Below are positions 58,096 to 64,000 of a stretch of 64,000 nt of DNA, piece by piece (the first letter of the stretch is position 1; each line of letters begins with the position of its first letter). The notes beneath the pieces were generated by a model, which saw only the letters and a list, made by a program, of their open reading frames with translations, had not been told where the DNA came from and did no database searches. The stretch is taken from NCBI GenBank assembly GCA_022497145.1, contig MU385857.1, positions 310,001-374,000 on the forward strand. Reading direction: 5' to 3'. Position numbers and translations under genes: made by a program. Source of the stretch: Rostrohypoxylon terebratum (lineage: Eukaryota; Ascomycota; Sordariomycetes; Xylariales; Hypoxylaceae).

Positions 58096-61000
58096 TCGAT
58101 GGTCGAAATCGGTATGAGATTTCTGGTAGCTCTTCCGAGGTAGCTCTAAGCTCCTATTTAGGTGTTACATGAGGTGTTTCGAACAACTCTCGTAGGTTTT
58201 GGTGGAGGAAGAGAAAGGATTTGGGACCTTAGTAGTAGGACCTTGGAACTTGGGGGGTGACCTTATTGGGGAGGGGAGGGGAAAGGAAAAGCACTTGAGG
58301 GTACTAAGGTAGGTAGGTAAGGTAGCTGAAAGCAGACCAGTACTAGAACTGTAACTGGAATTTCCAAGCTTAGATAGGTTCGGTAGGCAAAAGCAGGCGA
58401 GGGCAAAGGTAGAGGCGACTTGTATCCTGGATGTACCTAAGGTGGATGTATAGAAACGTAGGTAGGTACTAGGTAGGGTAGGGTCCTGGTGGCCACAAGT
58501 CGAGGTACCCGGGGGGTACTATGGCTGTATGGATGGGTAGGTACTGGGTATGGTATTACTCCACACCAAAGCTGGCTATGTACGTATATAGATACAAGTT
58601 ATGGATCATGTAAAGTGTGGAATCAGTGTACGGATTGTATGGGTGTATGGGTGGTATGGATGTAGCAGCAAGGTATCACGGATGGGGTGGGTAGGTAAAG
58701 CAGGCAGTGTAGGTATTTTTACATAGTACTCTCTGTACAGTAGGTTAGCCCTGGAGCAGAGAAATGATGCGGCAATGTTAGGTAAGTAGGTACCTGGGCT
58801 CCTACTTAACAAAGAGCAGAATCCCCCGGACAGGGTAAATTAAGGCTTGCCCATCCAAAGATAGATAACTCCAACCAGACCTTGCGAAAGACGGGTAGCA
58901 TCACCCATACCGTGGATACCGTGGACCTCTCATACCTCAGATACACTAGGTAGTAGGTACAGTGTATAGTGTCCATTACAGCATAGTGTAGGTACAATTA
59001 CAGGTTTGTGCGATAATTCGAATCGAGGAAGACAAAGGAAACAAGAATCATCCTTATTGGCTCGGCCCCGTCCACACCTCTCTTACCTTTTGATTTTAAC
59101 AATAGGTCCAGCTTCCTTCCTGACTCGATCATTCACCCAAGGATCTCAAGGATCGGCTGGGACGGGCTGGTTATTTGAAAAAAAAAATGTGAGAGTGGGG
59201 TGACCTCTGTGATGGGCGGGCGCAAAGAGAAAATAATAATAGAAATAAATAAAAAGAGAAAAGCCGACAACACAAGCGGCTCCGGTACTAGGATGTAATA
59301 AATAACTGAAATAACTTCTATAATAAAGACGTTCCTTTTTAAGTTATGAGCGTCATCACAGCTCCCAGATTTGGCTGTACCTGGATTCTGACGATGCAAG
59401 CTTCCTAGCTTCGATGAAGCCAAGCTCTCCGTGAGAGCACGAGGATTCTTTGTCGTTCGTGCCTCTACATAAAGCACAAAATATTTGCGGCAGTAGTAGC
59501 GGTACTATGTAGTAGCAAGCATTTGATCCTCGCGCTCAGAGATAAAAAGATGGGTTTAATGTAACCCTCGCACCTCATAGCGTAGAACGAGCAGCAAAAC
59601 ACAGAACCAGCTGCCTACCCACGAGACAAAGATGTGTGGTTTAGTATGGGTACGTATCCATAGGTGCTAGCCTAGCTCGCAGTAAGTAGCAGCGCAAGCA
59701 GCAAGGAAGCTCATGCTTTAAGTGCTTGAGGGGGCGAGGGGTCCTGCAGGTGGGTAAGGTGGACGTACTCGGTGCACTGACTTAAATCCACTCTCTCTCT
59801 CTGTCTCTCTCCCACTTTCACAGTGCCAGGTGTTGTCAAGACTCAAGTACTAGGTACTTTAGGTACTCTAACAGTCTAGGTATGCAACAGCAAGTTGAAA
59901 GCTCTCGCATTGGCTCGTTTGACCGACCAGAGCTTGCGGGGGTGATACGATAGGCCGAAGTTTGAGCGGAGCCTTGAGAAATGGCGGGGCTTGAAAGAAC
60001 TTGTCGGGTAAGATAGCGGCATGAGCTTGGTTTTCTTTGGTTTCATTATCGACGCTCCCTCTCTCTTCACATGCATGCTGTACAAAGTAATGCTTGTATG
60101 TTCCACACAGCACCCAGTCAGCCAGTCGAGAATAAGGGTACCTGTCGGCGCAAGGGCAAAAAGGGATCCGTCGCCGTTGGTTAAACCCATCAGCGTGATG
60201 ACATCAGACATCAGACATGATGAGGGAGCTGGTAAGATATCAGCTCCCACTGCAAGCCTTGGTGTCCTCTCTAGCTGTCCTCTAGCTTCCCTCCAGCAGG
60301 CTAGGTGCCAACCTGGGTACCATCGCTTCTCTAATTCCGGGCGTGTTTTTTTTTTTTTTTTTTTGACACATTTCATTCCAGACGAAGCCGGATCCCCCCC
60401 TGCTTGCTCGTCCGTATGGAGGTACCGTATATTAGAGGTAAGACCTAGGACATGGGTGTGATAGCTACCCAATCTGCCAATCTCTTCTTGGTCAATGCGA
60501 CTGGCAGCAAAAGCTCCCATCTTGGTCATCCGAGTCGGTCGGATTGTCTGTATGCGCTCCCATCACCAAGACTCTCTTCCTCGGATAACTGGTCCGACGA
60601 AGCCAACTCTTCCGTATGGACGGCCTTTTTTTCCCTCTCTTTCAAACATTGAATTGTTTTTCTTTTTAAACCCTGGTTTTCTTTTTTTTTCTCTTCTGCC
60701 TTGGTATTTTTAGTGTTAGCTAATAGTCCAATCACACAAACGGGATACCTTTCCAAGATTGTGGTCTTTTTTTTTGATTAAAGAACAACTTTCTAGAAGC
60801 AGTTCCACTGTGCTGGTGCGATACAGCTAAAATAAGGCAAACCTTACGTATCCATGTACAATACATGCAATACTTGCCATTATTCAATTCTGGCTTGGTG
60901 TGGGGAGGAGGGGGGGATGCTACTGCAAGCTTTTAAAGAGGGAAAGGAAAAAAAAAGAGAAAAATTAGGTATTTCTGCTAATACCTAGGTAGGTGCCTCT

Positions 61001-61938
61001 CACGATTTTACAGAGCTAGGGAAGTACTACTTTCCTAGCTTCCTATCGCAGTGGTTACCTTTGTGAGGAACTTGCAGGCCTGGAGTTTATTGTAGCTACC
61101 TATCCTAGTTGTGCGACCGCTGATCTGACGTGTTGCTCGAGCTTCTTGCCTTAAGTGCTGGCAATTGACGAATCCTCTCGCACCTCCATTTTCGGTACAT
61201 GCCTAATACTCCTATCATGCTACGGCAGACCTCTACTACCTAGTAGGTAGACTTTTGCCCCTCACCAAGCATCTCAAACTGGAAAGAATGACGACGGCAC
61301 ACAGTCCTCTTATCGATATATGATATTGACATCACATGATCTCTATAGGTAGTATTATTCAAAGGTTACTTTTCCTAGCCTCATCTTCTCGTCTAGTATT
61401 TTCTGTTATTCAAAACAGTTAGAAATACCACAGTGGTAAAGAAACCCAAGTCCGTTAAGTACAGATCTCATGAGCATATTCACTAACGGACCTTCAACAA
61501 GAGCTTCCGGGATTTTCATATATTTAAATCATATCCGATCATCTACCTCTCTACCTCGGATTGCCAAGCAATGGCGAATTATATATAATACATAGGTATT
61601 CCCACATAACAGCGACCCGCAAGCACCTATTGTCGAATGGCTGTCTAGTAGTAGCCGCTGTGTAGGCAGCCATCCGCTCACAGCCGTTCACGGGTACGAT
61701 GGAAGCCAACACGTATCCGTCGCCGTCGCCCTCAAAGTTCTACCTCGACATTTACGGAGCGAATCGTAGGTCTGCCAAGTACACAGCCGAAATTCATCTC
61801 ATATAACCTCGTATCCGAGTTTTCTCCAATGCGCCTTGGTTACATTTACCTCCGCCATGCTATACTTCGTTTCCCAGTTATTCATTCATTTGAAACAACA
61901 CCAATTCCCTGTGGCTTTAATTCCGATCTTATAGCAAA
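58096..61938. other. Gene-poor region rich in AGGT repeats
   Basis: No gene is supported in about 3.8 kb. The first 500 bp, upstream of the zinc-finger gene, are packed with AGGTAGGT-type words (58300-58560). A run of 19 T lies at 60346-60364 and CT-dinucleotide sequence at about 59790-59812. Open frames of 60-217 codons in 59868-60756 contain long Lys or Phe runs from homopolymers and are not protein-like. Confidence 0.5.
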
Positions 61939-62736
61939 TCACAACCTAAGCCACAATTGCCAGGCCCCAACAATTGCTGTAAAGATGATGACCCATCTGA
62001 CGAGACCTTTCACTAGTTGTTCTCTGGCGAAAGCTTCCATCGCGGCGCGCTCGTTAACTCGAGGAAATTCAATACCCTTAGGCACCTCTAGGCCTAGCGC
62101 TTCGCATAGAGGCCCCCATCCATCTTTGACGTTAAAGAACACGAGCTTCTGGGGCGGAACGACCTCTTTAAGATGTTGGATATGCCGTTCCCAAACCTGT
62201 CTACCGACGTGCATTGTCGGTTTTCCGGATGTGTGATATATCTCAGCCCACCTTCCGGCAGCAAGGGTATCCAGGTAACGAGGGAAGTATCTCATAGGCG
62301 ACAAGGGAAATAGGATGATCCGCAGATACCATTGCAAACTGGCCGTCGCGATGGCGTCGATCGACTTGTCCCATGCTTCCGGGTCTCGAACGGTGCAGAT
62401 AACCTTTGCTTGAGGGTATAATCGCATGAGTTCGGGTACAAAGCAGTGTCCTGGGGCGCTTGTTATAGCCACATATCCATCCGTAAGTGTGGAGATGCGG
62501 TTCAGGATAAACTCTTCATCTTCGAAGGAACGTATTGGCGTGTGTTCCAGCACAGATATCCAACTCCTCAAGTTGTAGCTTGACCCCTTACAATTCTGTG
62601 TTCCCCCGTGATACACGGGACCTTGCAGAAGGATCTCAAGCGCTTTGCTAAACGATGCGGTGCCCGTTCGGGGCAGGCCTGCTCCTATAACCAATAATTT
62701 GGTTCCGGGCTGTGGTTTTGATGCTTCTTGGCCCAT
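61939..62736 (-). CDS. Sulfotransferase-like P-loop protein with C-terminal helix
   Basis: Single exon, 265 residues, from ATG 62736 (the frame extends to 62769 only from TTG). The start MGQEASKPQPG carries a Gly2 that could be myristoylated. LLVIGAGLPRTGTASFSKAL (14-33) is the phosphosulfate-binding P-loop of the sulfotransferase family, and KVICTVRDPEAWDKS is the second nucleotide (3') motif. The C-terminus has a hydrophobic helix (VRWVIIFTAIVGAWQLWL), suggesting a tail-anchored protein. Fungal relatives (Sulfotransfer_4) are numerous and mostly uncharacterised; their substrates are unknown. Flanked by non-coding DNA on both sides. Confidence 0.8.
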   Translation of the reverse strand: MGQEASKPQPGTKLLVIGAGLPRTGTASFSKALEILLQGPVYHGGTQNCKGSSYNLRSWISVLEHTPIRSFEDEEFILNRISTLTDGYVAITSAPGHCFVPELMRLYPQAKVICTVRDPEAWDKSIDAIATASLQWYLRIILFPLSPMRYFPRYLDTLAAGRWAEIYHTSGKPTMHVGRQVWERHIQHLKEVVPPQKLVFFNVKDGWGPLCEALGLEVPKGIEFPRVNERAAMEAFAREQLVKGLVRWVIIFTAIVGAWQLWLRL

Positions 62737-64000
62737 CGTGAGCGCAAGCTCAGACACGAGCTCGTCCAAAATAGATGTTCATTTAGGCACCCAGTTCATC
62801 AACGCCGAGAGCGAGCCTGTTATATTTATAACTGAGAACAGCCCAACGATGTCACTGCCATCACTCATGCCAGGGTATAAGGCCTGTAGGCAATTTAGCC
62901 ACTTTTCGTTGTCATTAGCACACTTTATTCTCCCGGATTTCGTGCTTTCTCCCCGCATGAAGTGTCACCGAGTGTTACCATAAATGCTATTAGAATCACG
63001 AGGAAAGCCATTGTCCAGCCTGGTTTTCTTTCCATTCTAGTTGAAAACCCGGTAACGTTACGACTAACGTGATAGTCTCGCCCTGGTAAAACCATAGATT
63101 TAGTAATGTGAGAACGACTCTGCGTAGTAATTCGGGTGACAGTTGCTTAGTAACGTGATAGCAGCGGACGAATAGTGGTCCCTCCTATCATTCAATTTAC
63201 TGGCGATTAGGAAATTTCAAACATGCGACATTTTTCTCTCCCTTGCACCAAGATTGGAAGAGATCACTTGGCTACTGGACACTGAGATGTACGAGATAGG
63301 CATCTACTTATATTCGCCGACTTGATATCGGGGCATCGAGGACGTCACGTTACTTGACGGCGGGGCTTTAGAGGTTATGTAGACAGGATGGATATAATAT
63401 TCGAAATCATTTAACCTGGAGGCTATTAATTAATACGAAAGGAAGAGATTTTATCTATAGTCGCAAGCCAGTTTAGAAATAATATCGCTTGAGCCTATCT
63501 CTAACCGCCACCCCTCAGCTGCACATGTTTCTTAACGCCGGGTATTTTGACCACGTTATACTCAGCCAATTGGTATAATTGTGTTGCTGGTCCATTTCAA
63601 CAACATTGGAAGTTTATAGTAAATTCTATGACTTCACTAGTGGCCATCCTACAGTCTATAAGAATTTACTAGGTGGAATGATAGGTGACGAGTGGTGCTC
63701 TTCAAGCTGAATAACCTAAAGTCATGTTCCCTTCACCAAAAAGAATTGTAGGCCGGAGAACCACTGGAAATATTTATGCAGGGAGCAATACCGGGGCAAG
63801 GCAGCCTAATGGTAAGACTTTCATAGTTAATAGGTATTTAAACTCTATTCCTATATTAAATTATTATCTAAGTAAGCTATACCGAATCACGAATGCACGA
63901 GCAGGGAAGTATACCTCAGAGTCCTCGATATATCACATGGTCGTTATGTTTTATCATGTTTAGGTAAGTCATTTGGGTCTTCTGAGACTCGCATGGGACT
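62737..64000. other. Right-end intergenic region
   Basis: Upstream flank of the sulfotransferase-like gene and AT-rich DNA to the window end. An ATG frame at 63724-63963 is not protein-like enough to call. Confidence 0.5.

Noticed and set aside
59868..60756. Overlapping open frames of up to 217 codons on both strands
   Set aside because: They contain Lys or Phe runs from homopolymers, overlap each other, and resemble no family.
61699..61806. 35-codon frame MEANTYPSPSPSKFYLDIYG
   Set aside because: Short and unmatched; could be a relic but cannot be supported.
63724..63963. 79-codon frame near the right end
   Set aside because: No family resemblance and AT-driven composition.
1..64000. CRISPR arrays, phage, bacterial operons or a biosynthetic cluster
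   Set aside because: No spaced direct repeats, no Shine-Dalgarno-linked gene runs, no PKS, NRPS or terpene core gene; introns show a eukaryotic genome.

Overview
The window is nuclear DNA of a filamentous ascomycete (Pezizomycotina, most likely Sordariomycetes). The basis is short spliceosomal introns of about 45-260 bp (nearly all GT-AG with CTAAC/CTGAT-like branch points), gene-sized intergenic spaces, eukaryotic housekeeping genes (PRP16, PWP1, lumazine synthase, GAR transformylase), fungal-only families, and a TA-flanked terminal-inverted-repeat element. There are no bacterial operons, CRISPR arrays or rRNA, and I could not support any tRNA. Species is not determinable by eye.

Layout. 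1.9-6 kb: a Mn-type CDF metal transporter and the purine enzyme ADE8, both on minus. 6-17 kb is gene-poor: diverged repeats, a decayed FAD-monooxygenase pseudogene (about 7.3-8.9 kb), simple repeats, a 288-bp TIR element at 14748-15035, then the probable long leader of the next gene. 17.2-26.2 kb: a Met/Gln-rich fungal protein (+), lumazine synthase (-), an Mlh2/PMS1-type MutL homolog (+) and a small single-pass membrane protein (-). 26.2-30.2 kb is non-coding. 30.2-38.1 kb: a TRP/Pkd2-like channel (+), a cystathionine gamma-synthase-like PLP enzyme (+) and a membrane-anchored NodB deacetylase (-). 38.1-46.9 kb holds one Ser-rich fungal gene (-). 46.9-58.1 kb is gene-dense: PWP1 (-) and PRP16 (+) share a 320-bp divergent promoter, followed by acylphosphatase (-, four small exons), TLS1/C9orf78-like (+) and a C2H2/RING-like protein (-). 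58.1-64 kb is mostly non-coding with one sulfotransferase-like P-loop gene (-).

There is no sign that the genes form a metabolic cluster. They look like scattered housekeeping genes: RNA processing (PRP16, TLS1-like), ribosome biogenesis (PWP1), DNA repair (MLH2), purine and riboflavin synthesis, and membrane or cell-surface functions. Exon joins were built by matching splice signals with reading-frame phase and family sequence; each spliced length given is an exact multiple of three. Intergenic DNA is saturated with AGGT/ACCT tetranucleotides and a CCTAGGA-type motif. I found no clearly new biological system. The most distinctive items are the TIR element, the dispersed CCTAGG motif and several poorly characterised fungal families.
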